DNA from: Verrucomicrobiota bacterium
GTDB taxonomy: Bacteria; Verrucomicrobiota; Verrucomicrobiia; Opitutales; UBA953
DNA: 44,298 nt
Assembly (NCBI GenBank): GCA_026397965.1
Contig: JAPLTU010000031.1
Location: 1-44,298 of the forward strand
Direction: 5' to 3'
Shown here: piece by piece, positions 23,020 through 32,067 of the stretch
Layout of the letters: each line of letters starts with the position of its first letter
Position numbering within the stretch: the first letter of the stretch is position 1
Notes under the pieces: generated by a model
Databases searched by the model: none
Told to the model about the DNA's origin: nothing
The model's input: only the letters and a program-made list of their open reading frames with translations
Made by a program: the position numbers and the translations under genes

Positions 23020-24146
23020 GTTCATTCATCACTCGCTGGTTTTCTAACGCTCAGCCGCAAACCGCGGCGGCGCTCCTTCCGGGTAATCGTTTCTTCGTCC
23101 GCCGGATCAACGTCGAAAGCGCGACGGCGGAAGAGCAGGTAAACCTCGGGCTCGAAGCGATCTCGCCCTTCCCGCTTGAACAAATGCTTGTGGGCCACGT
23201 GCTTTCCGCCGACGGCACCCAAGCCTTGGCCTATGCCGCCCACCGACGTCGCTTCACGCCCGAAGAGAGCTTTGCTTGGCCGGACGATTGCCAAGTCATC
23301 CCCGAGTTCGTCGCCCTGTGTGGCATCCGCCCGAATGGTGCCGGCATCATCGTCCACCAGGGCGATGAACGCCTCATCGCGCTAGCCTGGGGCGAAGGAG
23401 ATATGCTTCCCGCCGCTATCGTCGTGGCAGAAACCGTAGATAGCGATCAGGCCTCGATTGTCCGCGAAGCGGCTGCCCGGGCCGATCTCCCCGCCGATAC
23501 GGCCGTGACCGCGATTTCCGGAGCGCTTTTCGGCGAAACCATCGAAGGCCAGTTATCCCTTAAGGCCGAAGGCAACGCGCCGATGCTGATTTCCAAGAAG
23601 GCCCTCGATGCCGCTGACATTCGCGACCGCGATTTCCTGGCCCAACGCCGCAAAAAAGAAAGTACTAATATGCTGATCTGGAACGCGACCCGTCTCGGCC
23701 TGGCGACACTCGTCGTTTCTTTCATCCTCGAACTGGTTGCGATGGGCATAAGCCTGCGCAGCAATAAACTGCAGGCCAAGACCGAGAGCCAGCAGCCCCT
23801 CGTCGCCGAAATTGAAGCGGCCCAAGCCATCTCGGCCCGCATCGTCGATCTCGGGGTGAGACGCCCGCTCTCCCTCGAGATGCTCGCTTTGGCGAATGAA
23901 CACCGCCCGAGTACCCTCGATTTCCAACGCATCACCTGCAAGAATAACACCCTCCTCGAAGTGGAAGCTCGTACCACGAACGCGGGCGACATCGGCATCT
24001 TCGAACATGCCCTATCTGGGCTTCCAGAAGTCGCTTCCGCTGCCAGCCGCGATATTCGCGCCCGCGAATCATCGACGTCCTTCACCATCGCCATCACTTT
24101 CAAACCCGAAGTCCTTCGCAAATCTGCGGCCACCCCAAAACAATGA
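23016..24146 (+). CDS. gspL: Type II secretion inner-membrane protein GspL-like
   Basis: 376 residues. The N-terminal ~215 residues form a degenerate PilM/GspL actin-like cytoplasmic domain (LGLEAISPFPLEQMLVGHVL is the typical helix-strand turn). A single transmembrane helix lies at about 222-246 (RLGLATLVVSFILELVAMGI), followed by a coiled-coil-prone and ferredoxin-like PilN-type periplasmic domain (STLDFQRITCKNNTLLEVEARTTNAGDI). GspL recruits the GspE ATPase to the membrane and pairs with GspM. Position between gspK and gspM supports the call; sequence conservation in this family is low. Confidence 0.8.
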   Translation: MSSFITRWFSNAQPQTAAALLPGNRFFVRRINVESATAEEQVNLGLEAISPFPLEQMLVGHVLSADGTQALAYAAHRRRFTPEESFAWPDDCQVIPEFVALCGIRPNGAGIIVHQGDERLIALAWGEGDMLPAAIVVAETVDSDQASIVREAAARADLPADTAVTAISGALFGETIEGQLSLKAEGNAPMLISKKALDAADIRDRDFLAQRRKKESTNMLIWNATRLGLATLVVSFILELVAMGISLRSNKLQAKTESQQPLVAEIEAAQAISARIVDLGVRRPLSLEMLALANEHRPSTLDFQRITCKNNTLLEVEARTTNAGDIGIFEHALSGLPEVASAASRDIRARESSTSFTIAITFKPEVLRKSAATPKQ

Positions 24147-24688
24147 AACACCTCTTTTTCTCCCTCAAGATGCGCGAGCGCGTGATGGCACTCGCCGCCT
24201 TGGCCGTGGGCGCCTTCCTTTGGTCAACGGGCGCCTGGGCGCGCACCCGGGGCGGCTGGGATAACTGGCAGGCCCTTGAAGCTGAAGCCAAAATCCAATC
24301 CTCTTGGATGGCTAAAGAGAAAGAAATCCGAGACGCGGCGACGGCAGCCGTCCAAGGCCTTGATGCCGGTCACGGTTTTGATGAAGCTCACCTCGTCGCC
24401 GAAGCCGTTGCCGCCGCCAAAGAAGCCGGCCTGACCGCCAACACCGAAGCGCCTAAGACCCAGAAGGCCGGTCGCTTCGCCGTCCACTCCCTCCAGATGA
24501 GCTGCCGCCGGGCCGATATGGCAAGCGTGGTCAAATTTTACGAGAACATCAGCGAGCGAGCACCGTATGTGGCGATCAGCCAACTTACTTTACAATCTGA
24601 GCGCGGTACGACCGGAACGGTGACCGCCACCCTGCGCCTGGATGCACTGGAACTGATTTCTCCCCCGACGTCCGCTCCGGCTAAATAA
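24143..24688 (+). CDS. gspM: Type II secretion inner-membrane protein GspM-like
   Basis: 181 residues. Cytoplasmic start with MRERVMAL, one transmembrane helix (about 14-32, ALAALAVGAFLWSTGAWA), a helical segment, then a small ferredoxin-like periplasmic domain (FAVHSLQMSCRRADMASVVKFYENI...YVAISQLTLQS). This is the GspM/PilO layout. Overlaps gspL by 4 bp and is the last gene of the plus operon. The stop is 2 bp from the stop of the convergent gspF. Confidence 0.78.
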   Translation: MKHLFFSLKMRERVMALAALAVGAFLWSTGAWARTRGGWDNWQALEAEAKIQSSWMAKEKEIRDAATAAVQGLDAGHGFDEAHLVAEAVAAAKEAGLTANTEAPKTQKAGRFAVHSLQMSCRRADMASVVKFYENISERAPYVAISQLTLQSERGTTGTVTATLRLDALELISPPTSAPAK

Positions 24689-24690
24689 GC

Positions 24691-25923
24691 CTAGAAGCGG
24701 AAACTTGAGCTGACTTCGAAAACGGCCGCCACGATCGCGAACGCGATGAAGGCAACAAAGGAGAAGGCGGCGACCAAGACAGAGGCGGAAATAGTCTGGG
24801 AAATTGCGCCCAACCAACGATCGAGCTCGGCGCGATAAGAGCGCGAAATATCGCGCAAGCCGGGCGCGAGGTTTCCGGTCTGTTCGGCGACGGCGACCCG
24901 GTCCAAAAGAAGCCGAGGGAAATACCCCGTGCGGGCCAAGGCCTTGGAAAGGCTGTCCCCTTCCAAAACGCGGTCAGTCGCTTCGCGTAACTGTTGCCGA
25001 AGGGCACGATTAGGCGCCGTCTTTTCCGCCAGCCGTAAGGCTTCGGCGGTCGTGATACCATTCTCCAGCAAGACCGCCAAGGTGTGACAGAAATTAAGGA
25101 CTGAAACCCGCATCACAAACGACCCGGCGATGGGTACGCGCAACAGCAAGCCGTCGGAAGCAATCTTACCCGCATCTGTCCGGCGCCAGCGATAGACTCC
25201 GATAACCGTGATCACCAAGAGGCCGGCGAAGATCGGCCCGGCCACGACGAAGACGTCGGCGAAGGTAATTAAGAGCTTCGTGGACAGTGGCAGCTTACCG
25301 CCCAAGGAATTAAGTAAGGTCTGCAAGCGCGGCAAAAGAAACAGGACGAAGAAAATCACGACCCCGATGGCGATGACGCAGATGAAAATCGGGTAAGCCA
25401 TGGCGCCGATTAGTTTGCGGCGGAATTCTTTTTGTTCGTTGAAGTGAGAGATCAGCCGCTCCAACACGTCGCGAATATTACCAGTGGCCTCACCCGCGGA
25501 AATCAGATTGAGCGTTTGTCCGTCAAAGACCTTTGGGAAAGCTCCCATCGCCGCCGAGAGGCTTTGGCCTTCGCCTAGTTTGGCCCAGATACCGGAACAA
25601 AGCGTCCGCAGTCGGGATTTTTGCAGACGCAGTGACAGCAACCGCAATGATTCGCCGGCCGACATCCCGCTACGCACCAAGTCGGCCATGGATTCTAAAA
25701 ACGGCAGACACTCGGCTTCGGTCGGCTCCTGGTCGGGCGTAAGTTTTGAGCCATCCTTGGATGCTTCTTTTGCCCGCACCGCCGCACCGGCCTCTTCCAC
25801 TTTCAGAGGTCGGATATTACGTGACTGCAAGCGCCGCAAGGCCTCGCGGCGATTCGGGGCTTCGATTGTCCCCTCGGCCGCCGCTCCCTGGGCATCGCGT
25901 GCGGTATAGTTAAAGACGGCCAT
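24691..25923 (-). CDS. gspF: Type II secretion platform protein GspF
   Basis: 410 residues, the usual length. Begins MAVFNYTARDAQGAAAEGTIEAPNRREALRRL, the standard GspF N-terminus. Two cytoplasmic four-helix domains (repeated motifs F...L..LI..GE..G.L and F...L.RVAV.EQTGNL) alternate with transmembrane segments near 170-195, 220-245 and 375-402. It is the polytopic inner-membrane platform beneath the pseudopilus. It starts 5 bp after the gspE stop, so the D-E-F genes are one transcription unit. Confidence 0.95.
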   Translation of the reverse strand: MAVFNYTARDAQGAAAEGTIEAPNRREALRRLQSRNIRPLKVEEAGAAVRAKEASKDGSKLTPDQEPTEAECLPFLESMADLVRSGMSAGESLRLLSLRLQKSRLRTLCSGIWAKLGEGQSLSAAMGAFPKVFDGQTLNLISAGEATGNIRDVLERLISHFNEQKEFRRKLIGAMAYPIFICVIAIGVVIFFVLFLLPRLQTLLNSLGGKLPLSTKLLITFADVFVVAGPIFAGLLVITVIGVYRWRRTDAGKIASDGLLLRVPIAGSFVMRVSVLNFCHTLAVLLENGITTAEALRLAEKTAPNRALRQQLREATDRVLEGDSLSKALARTGYFPRLLLDRVAVAEQTGNLAPGLRDISRSYRAELDRWLGAISQTISASVLVAAFSFVAFIAFAIVAAVFEVSSSFRF

Positions 25924-25928
25924 CGGGC

Positions 25929-27614
25929 TTATTCGTTCGAACTTAAGTTGCGCACGAGCTCATCGATGGTCGTGTGACCTTGGACAACCTTGATCCAGCC
26001 CGCCCGAGCCAATGGCCGCATCCCTTGGGAAATCGCTTTCTCCGTGAGTTCGCGATTACTGACGCGACTGACGATCAAATCATGCAACGGCTTAGGGTGG
26101 AAAATTTCGAAGACACCGACGCGGCCGCGATAGCCCGTATGGCGGCACTTACGGCAACCGACCGGTTCGCGCAGGGTAGTGACTTCTGCCAACTCTTTTT
26201 CCCCCATGCCCAAAGCTTCGAGCGCCGGCAAGAGACGCTCGCGAACGACTGGTACCGTCTTGGCACAATCGCTACAGACTCGACGAACGAGACGTTGGGC
26301 GATGACCAATTCGACGGCCGAGGCGACTAAGAAGGGCTCTACCCCCATGTCGACCAGACGCGTGATGGCGCCAGGTGCGTCGTTGGTGTGCAAAGTCGAG
26401 AAGACGAGGTGACCCGTCAACGAGGCCCGGATGGAAATTTCGGCGGTCTCTAAGTCGCGAATTTCTCCGACCATGATGACGTCCGGATCTTGACGCAGCG
26501 TGCTCCGCAAGGCGTTCGCAAACGTCAGGCCAATTTCGGCCTTGGTCTGCACCTGGTTCGCGCCAGGCACTTCGTATTCGATGGGATCTTCAATTGTCAC
26601 GATACGGAGTTCGGGCGAATTGATTTCCTGCAAGAAGGCGTTCAACGTCGTCGACTTACCCGAACCGGTAGGGCCGGTGACGAGGATGATGCCGTGCGGA
26701 TAATCGAGCACCTTGCGCACGGCGGACTGCTCATCGGGGTTCATGCCGATGCGGTCCATGTTATAAGCCTCCTTACGTTGATTCAGGAGACGAAGCGAAA
26801 CGGATTCGGCGTAGATGGTAGGAATCGTCGAGACGCGAATATCGAGGACGTTCTTGCCGTCGCGGAAATTGATCCGGCCGTCTTGCGGTAGACGACGTTC
26901 GGAAATGTTCAGTCGCGCCATGATTTTTAGGCGTGAGATAATGGCGTCCTGAAAGCGCGAAAGGTTATCCGGTAAAGGTACCGCGAGCAGGATACCGTCG
27001 ACGCGATAACGGATGCGCAACGCCCCTTCTTGGGGTTCGAAGTGTACGTCCGTCGCGCCTTCGGCGACGGCTTGAGAAAGGACTTCCGTGACGAAGCGGA
27101 CGACGGCGGCGTCTTGGTCCGCTTCGACGTCGGCGCCGGCCGCTTGTAATTCGGGAAGGTCTTCGCCTTCGTCATCCAGGCTGCCTGAACCCACACCGTA
27201 GTTTTCGTTGATCAACTGACTGACGCGCTCGGGCGGAGCCAGATACCACTTCGGGCGGCGGGGTGTAAAAGTTGCGACCCAATCAGCCGTGTCGGCATCC
27301 GGAGGAAGCGAAGTAACCAAACGCAGGCGACCTTCTTCACCGCCGGGCATGGTGACCGGTACCACTTGGGCTTCGGAAGCAATCCGGGCGGGTAAGATTT
27401 TTAAACCTTCCAGATCGATGGCTGGCTCATCCAGGACTTCGAAGCCCGTCAGCTTCGCCAATTCGGCGAGCAGTCCGGCTTCATTGAGATTAAGCGCTTG
27501 GGCCAAGAACTTAAAGCGGGCCTCACGAGGCGATTCCGCGAACGCGGCGCGAGCCTCGTCGGTCAGTCTTTCGGCGAGCGCCGAAGGCAGTCCGTGCCGG
27601 TCAACAGTCAGCAT
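25929..27614 (-). CDS. gspE: Type II secretion assembly ATPase GspE
   Basis: 561 residues. An N-terminal T2SSE_N-type domain (KILPARIASEAQVVPVT) precedes the ATPase core. Walker A is GPTGSGKST (314-322), the Asp box RIVTIEDPIEYEVPG follows, Walker B is in DPDVIMVGEIRDLETAEI, and the His box is HLVFSTLHTNDAPGAI. The zinc-binding tetracysteine module is present (VCSDCAK about 50 residues before VGCRKCRHTGYRGR). It hydrolyses ATP in the cytoplasm to power pseudopilus growth. It begins one base after the gspD stop. Confidence 0.97.
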   Translation of the reverse strand: MLTVDRHGLPSALAERLTDEARAAFAESPREARFKFLAQALNLNEAGLLAELAKLTGFEVLDEPAIDLEGLKILPARIASEAQVVPVTMPGGEEGRLRLVTSLPPDADTADWVATFTPRRPKWYLAPPERVSQLINENYGVGSGSLDDEGEDLPELQAAGADVEADQDAAVVRFVTEVLSQAVAEGATDVHFEPQEGALRIRYRVDGILLAVPLPDNLSRFQDAIISRLKIMARLNISERRLPQDGRINFRDGKNVLDIRVSTIPTIYAESVSLRLLNQRKEAYNMDRIGMNPDEQSAVRKVLDYPHGIILVTGPTGSGKSTTLNAFLQEINSPELRIVTIEDPIEYEVPGANQVQTKAEIGLTFANALRSTLRQDPDVIMVGEIRDLETAEISIRASLTGHLVFSTLHTNDAPGAITRLVDMGVEPFLVASAVELVIAQRLVRRVCSDCAKTVPVVRERLLPALEALGMGEKELAEVTTLREPVGCRKCRHTGYRGRVGVFEIFHPKPLHDLIVSRVSNRELTEKAISQGMRPLARAGWIKVVQGHTTIDELVRNLSSNE

Positions 27615-27615
27615 G

Positions 27616-29760
27616 TTACTTCTTTGCGGGTGCGACTACCGGTTGACCAGGGATCCGGTCCAGTACCTGACGGGCTTCAGGTCCGAGGCTCGACGCATCG
27701 ACGCGATTGAGTCCGTCGATGTTATCGACAGCCGTGTTCGTCAAAACATATGGGCGCAGGAACATCACCAGTTCCGTGCGAGTTTCGTCGCTTTGGCTTC
27801 CGCCAAACAGATCGCTCAAGAACGGGATCGGGCCGAGTCGGCTGGTGGATTTGATTTTCTGCCGGCGCTGCAAGCCGCCCAGGACGATGATTTCTCCACT
27901 CATCGCGCTAACGAAGGAATCCGTCGTACGGCGGCCGATGATGGGCTGGCTGTTACCGTCGACCATGACGTGGTCCACGATGTCTTCCACGGATTGGCTG
28001 ACTTGTAATTGGACGGCGCCGTCTTTGCCGATTAACGGCAGGACTTTCAGTTGAATGCCGATATCGCGCATGGAAACCGTCGAGCTGGTCGTCAAGCCGG
28101 TCGTGCTGCTGGTGTTGGCTGTCGAAGTCACGCCGGTGATGACCGGGAGAGATTGGCCGACGAAGATTGTCGCCTCTTTATTATGCGTGGTGGTGATGGC
28201 TGGGCAGGACAAAATCCGGGCGTCGTTTTTGACGGGCGTGGTGGCGAGTCCGATGATGCCAGTCAAGTTGCCGCTGGTATTGATGGTCGCCTGTCCGCCA
28301 GAGATGCCACCTAAACTTGAGCCGGGGGCGCCTGCGGCCGAAAGGAACGTGCCGCCAATGCTCGTAAGCTTACCATTGGTTACCGTCATGTTCAGCGAGG
28401 AGATCCCGCTGGTATCGCTGTCCGTCAAGGTCACTTCGGCGATGACTACTTCGACGCGCACTTGAGGGAGTAAGCCGTCGACTTTGTCGATCAAGTCGCG
28501 AAGCAGGCGCAAGTCATCCTTCGTTCCGGAAACGATAATCGAGTTACTGCGAATGTCCGGTAGCACCGTCACCGTATTACTAAATTCATCGGCCCCTGCT
28601 TGGGCGGCACCAGCGGCAGAAGGAGCCGCCACCGCGACGGGAATCGCCGCGACGGGCGTAGCCGCACGGGCGCTCGGTGAGCCCTTTGTGGTCCCGCTTG
28701 CCTTGGTCGCGGCGGCGACCTGGCCAGTGACTAACTGCGTCAGCATCGTGGCGACCTGGGTTGCGTCCGAGTGGCGGAGCGCGATGACGTCGGTCTTGGT
28801 GTTGGGCGCCGAAGCGGAATCCAGGGTGTTAATGAGCTTATCAAAGAATTCATGCTGGTCGGCCGAGCCCATGAGGATGATGCGGTTCGTCCGTTCATCG
28901 GCGGTAAAGCTGGTGCCGGTGCTCAAACGGAAAGGCGCTCCACCCGTGGCGGCAGGCGTGCGCAGCAAGGCGGTCAGCTTATTGACCAAATCGGTGGCGA
29001 CGGCGTTCGTCAAAGAATATGTCTTGGTGGCGATGACATCGAGCTGCGGGCGATCCAGTTGCAGCACCAAGTTTTCAACTTTCTGGAGATTAGTAATCGA
29101 GTCGGTAACGAGCAGGGCGTTATTGCGCGCGAAGTAAATTGGCGGAGAAGCGAGCGTGCTATTTAGCATGCCCGAGATTTGGAGGACCATTTCCTGCCCG
29201 CTGGCGTGTTTGAGCGTGAAAATCTTGGAAGCGATGCGGCCACTGGGCGGCATTTTGAGTGTGCTCTCCATGAGCAACGTCGGCGACTCCGCCTTGGCGA
29301 CGAGGTTGGGGACGACCTTGAGGAATTTATCGCCCTGCTGGATGACCGCAATGCCGTTAAGGTTAAGCAAGGTCTCGATCGCGAGGAGGGCATCGTCGCG
29401 CGTAATCGAGGCGGGCAGCGAAAGCGTGTAGACGTTCGCGGGGAGCGCCTGTGGACGAAGCACCGACTTGCCGGTCCAGCGCTGCAAAAGCTCTAACATT
29501 TGGGCGACGGTTTCATCGCGCAGAATGACTGGCCCGACCTTATCGGAGCCTAAGAGTTCGGGAGTTGGTACCGCTGCGGCGACGGCGACGACCGCAGGGG
29601 CGGTAGTGGTAGCGGCGGCAGGGGCGGCCTGGCCAAAGAAGGTGGAGGGGAGAACGGTGCCCAATAAACATAGGCAGTAAAAGGGCAGGTAGGCCCGGCG
29701 TTCACGTGGGGTCGGAATAGGGCAATTCACTGGAGGTAGGGTACAAGGGGATAACACCAA
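27616..29760 (-). CDS. gspD: Type II secretion secretin GspD
   Basis: 714 residues. An N-terminal export segment (about 20-45, LPFYCLCLLGTVLPSTFFGQA), an N0-like domain (ILRDETVAQMLELLQRWTG), N1-N3 ring domains separated by an Ala/Ser/Thr-rich insert (about 340-385), and the secretin beta-barrel domain starting QVRVEVVIAEVTL (about 437) with the signature VLGGLQRRQKIKSTSRLGPIPFLSDLFGG near the C-terminus. It forms the outer-membrane gate. The first possible start is TTG 29760; GTG 29757 and GTG 29730 are alternatives, and none has a clear ribosome binding site, so the N-terminus may be up to 10 residues shorter. Confidence 0.95.
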   Translation of the reverse strand: MVLSPCTLPPVNCPIPTPRERRAYLPFYCLCLLGTVLPSTFFGQAAPAAATTTAPAVVAVAAAVPTPELLGSDKVGPVILRDETVAQMLELLQRWTGKSVLRPQALPANVYTLSLPASITRDDALLAIETLLNLNGIAVIQQGDKFLKVVPNLVAKAESPTLLMESTLKMPPSGRIASKIFTLKHASGQEMVLQISGMLNSTLASPPIYFARNNALLVTDSITNLQKVENLVLQLDRPQLDVIATKTYSLTNAVATDLVNKLTALLRTPAATGGAPFRLSTGTSFTADERTNRIILMGSADQHEFFDKLINTLDSASAPNTKTDVIALRHSDATQVATMLTQLVTGQVAAATKASGTTKGSPSARAATPVAAIPVAVAAPSAAGAAQAGADEFSNTVTVLPDIRSNSIIVSGTKDDLRLLRDLIDKVDGLLPQVRVEVVIAEVTLTDSDTSGISSLNMTVTNGKLTSIGGTFLSAAGAPGSSLGGISGGQATINTSGNLTGIIGLATTPVKNDARILSCPAITTTHNKEATIFVGQSLPVITGVTSTANTSSTTGLTTSSTVSMRDIGIQLKVLPLIGKDGAVQLQVSQSVEDIVDHVMVDGNSQPIIGRRTTDSFVSAMSGEIIVLGGLQRRQKIKSTSRLGPIPFLSDLFGGSQSDETRTELVMFLRPYVLTNTAVDNIDGLNRVDASSLGPEARQVLDRIPGQPVVAPAKK

Positions 29761-29931
29761 ACTTGAAGAATAGTTCGATTAGTTTTAACGAATTTAACGA
29801 AATTCTTCTTATTAGCCTGATCGCTAATCTCAGAACCGCCATAATCCTTCGCCTATGGTGAACAATTATTCACCTTTTTCTTGCATGGATGGCCGATTTA
29901 CTTCAATTCAGGGTCATAAACCCAATTTCTC
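29761..29931. other. Divergent intergenic region between gspD and a hypothetical gene
   Basis: 171 bp, AT-rich near gspD (repeated TTTAACGAA-like motifs at about 29785-29805). Likely holds the gspD promoter; no consensus elements can be placed with confidence. Confidence 0.4.
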
Positions 29932-30462
29932 GTGCGCGAAGATATCCCCGAATGGCTTGGTAAGCCACCTCTCCGTGGCACTGAAAAGTGGGACGCATGG
30001 CTAGCGAAATGGCGCCAGTACGCCCGGGTTGAATTACGCGATACCGCCGCCGATGACCCAGACTTTGATTTTGGCCTACTGACGGTAGACGAAAGGTGGC
30101 GCGTGGCCCTACAAATCGAAGTGCGGTCGCACATCACCGCTGGCCGAGCGGGTGCACCGCCACCCATGGAGCTGGGTAAACGAATCAGTGATCTGCATCA
30201 CGCCTCCGTCGTGGCCTGGATGGTCGGCCGCTCCGTCCTTTCTCCCCTACCCGACGCCCGCGACCAACAAGTCGCCGAGTGGAGTGCCGGGCGCGAAAAC
30301 CCTCGCCGCCGCCGGATCGCGCACGGGATACGCTACGGTTTCATCGCCGGCCTCGGTGGCGATGCCGCCTCCCCCTCTTGGTCGTCGCCAGATTATGTCG
30401 CAGCCTATGAAGCCGCTTGGGCGGCCGGTAATGAGTTGGCCGTCGAAAATGACCCTCGCTGA
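29932..30462 (+). CDS. Hypothetical protein
   Basis: 176 residues from GTG 29932. The sequence is hydrophilic, rich in Trp and charged residues, with no signal peptide or membrane segment. The first half has WLAKWRQYARVEL and a helix-forming stretch around VDERWRVALQIEVRSHI. The last 45 residues (AHGIRYGFIAGLGGDAASPS...YVAAYEAAWAAGNELA) show small residue/aromatic spacing that loosely recalls ribosome modulation factor-like modules, but this is a weak impression. It is followed by rmuC 53 bp downstream. The opposite-strand frame (29898-30167) is shorter and looks like noise. Confidence 0.55.
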   Translation: MREDIPEWLGKPPLRGTEKWDAWLAKWRQYARVELRDTAADDPDFDFGLLTVDERWRVALQIEVRSHITAGRAGAPPPMELGKRISDLHHASVVAWMVGRSVLSPLPDARDQQVAEWSAGRENPRRRRIAHGIRYGFIAGLGGDAASPSWSSPDYVAAYEAAWAAGNELAVENDPR

Positions 30463-30515
30463 TAAGTTGCGGAAACACGTCGGCCGGGTAGTCTGAGTCT
30501 TTCTACAATAAATTC

Positions 30516-31871
30516 ATGGAATCTCTTACGCCCTACCTGTTGGTCGCCGTCCTCGCCGTAGTGATCTACGTCTCATTCTTCAAATCCACCGAACCGGCCA
30601 TCGGCGACAAGGATAGCGGGCTGCTGGTCGATGAGCTCCGCCGCCAACTCGCCGCCGCCCAGGCCACGGCTGAAAGCGAGCGCGTCGCCAAGACCGACGC
30701 CCTATCTCGAGTGGCCGCCGCGGAAGCCGCCCGGAATGCGGCTTACCAGCAACTCACCGAAGCCCAGCAAGGGAACGAACGCGCCGTCAATCAACTCCGC
30801 GAAGACAATCGTAAAGCCCAGGCCGAAGCCACCACGCGGCATGAACGCGATCTCGCTGAGCTCAAGATCTCCTTTTCTAAGATGAGCACGGACGTGCTTA
30901 AAGGCATGACGCCAGACGTCACCAAGGAAGTCGCCAGCCAAGTCACGCCGCTCATCGCCCAGATCAACACCGCGCTGGGCAACTATCGCCAGACCATGGA
31001 ACAAAGCCTGTCGAGCCAGGGCGATGCGCTCGCCGCTGTTCGGAATCAGATGCAGACTATCAGCGAGACCACGGCCGCCCTCGCGACCAGCACGACGGAC
31101 TTCACCTCCGTGCTGAAATCTTCGCAACATCGCGGCAAGTGGGGCGAACAGACACTCCGTAATGTCGTCGAAGCCGCCGGCTTGAGCCCGCATTGCGACT
31201 TCGCCGAGCAGGTTTCGCAGGACGACTCCCGCCCTGACCTCATCGTGAAGCTCCCGGGCAATCGCTGCATCATCATCGACTCCAAGGTGCCAGAGTTTGA
31301 TGTCGCACTCGCCGACCAAGCCGCGCCAAATCGCCGCGAACTGGTCGCCTCCCATGCGCTCAAGTTGAAGAAGACCATCCGTGACCTCGCCGCCAAAAAC
31401 TATGCGGCGGCCATGGAAAAACAAGGCGTGACCCCGTTCGACAAAGTCGTGCTCTTCCTGCCGGCCGAATCACTCCTGAGTACCGCGCTCGAAGGAGATA
31501 ACGACCTGATCATGGACGCCGGACGCGCGGGTATCCTCATCGCGACTCCCGCCACGCTCATTGGCTTCCTCGGAGCGATCAATCTCGCTTGGCAACAGCA
31601 CACCCAAGCGGCGAACGCGGGCAAGATCGCCGCGGAAGCGACGGAGCTCTTTGATCGGTTGGTCAAATTTGCCGAACATTTTACCAAGGTCCGCAAAGGC
31701 CTGCTTGCCGCCTCCGAAAGCCTCGATGCCGCCATCGGCAGTTACGAGACCCGTATCCGCCCGCAAGGTGAACGCGTCCGGGAACTCGGCGGGGCAGCCA
31801 GTCGCGATGAGCTGGCCGAGATTGCACCAGTGAACGCAAATATCCGCCGCCTTGAAAATTCAGCCGAATAA
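30516..31871 (+). CDS. rmuC: DNA recombination protein RmuC
   Basis: 451 residues. An N-terminal transmembrane helix (about 5-22, PYLLVAVLAVVIYVSFF) is followed by a long coiled coil (about 35-120, many AAQATAESERVA-type heptads). The RmuC nuclease-like core follows, with SSQHRGKWGEQTLRNVVEAAGL, DLIVKLPGNRCIIIDSKVPEFD and the late block ILIATPATLIGFLGAINLAWQQ. RmuC limits rearrangements at inverted repeats. The core carries the PD-(D/E)XK-like residues D and SK (IIIDSK). Convergent with tRNA-Ala 11 bp downstream. Confidence 0.95.
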   Translation: MESLTPYLLVAVLAVVIYVSFFKSTEPAIGDKDSGLLVDELRRQLAAAQATAESERVAKTDALSRVAAAEAARNAAYQQLTEAQQGNERAVNQLREDNRKAQAEATTRHERDLAELKISFSKMSTDVLKGMTPDVTKEVASQVTPLIAQINTALGNYRQTMEQSLSSQGDALAAVRNQMQTISETTAALATSTTDFTSVLKSSQHRGKWGEQTLRNVVEAAGLSPHCDFAEQVSQDDSRPDLIVKLPGNRCIIIDSKVPEFDVALADQAAPNRRELVASHALKLKKTIRDLAAKNYAAAMEKQGVTPFDKVVLFLPAESLLSTALEGDNDLIMDAGRAGILIATPATLIGFLGAINLAWQQHTQAANAGKIAAEATELFDRLVKFAEHFTKVRKGLLAASESLDAAIGSYETRIRPQGERVRELGGAASRDELAEIAPVNANIRRLENSAE

Positions 31872-31882
31872 GCCTGCCCTCC

Positions 31883-31958
31883 TGGTGGAGCCGATGAGGT
31901 TCGAACTCACGGCCTCGTCGTTGCGAACGACGCGCTCTACCAACTGAGCTACGGCCCC
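31883..31958 (-). tRNA. tRNA-Ala (anticodon CGC), CCA encoded
   Basis: 76 nt. Acceptor GGGGCCG pairs with CGGCTCC, including the G3-U70 pair that identifies alanine tRNAs. The anticodon loop on the minus strand is TTCGCAA within stem CGTCG/CGACG, giving anticodon CGC, which reads GCG. A73 and CCA are encoded (31883-31886). Confidence 0.96.
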
Positions 31959-32067
31959 AGCAGCAGGGTGGAAAGATAGCCAAAAGTCCCCTTTCCGACG
32001 GTCAAGGTTAGATGCCGACTCTCCTTGCTTTGGTTTAATTCCCGCATAGGTTTTTCGTCCTAATCCC

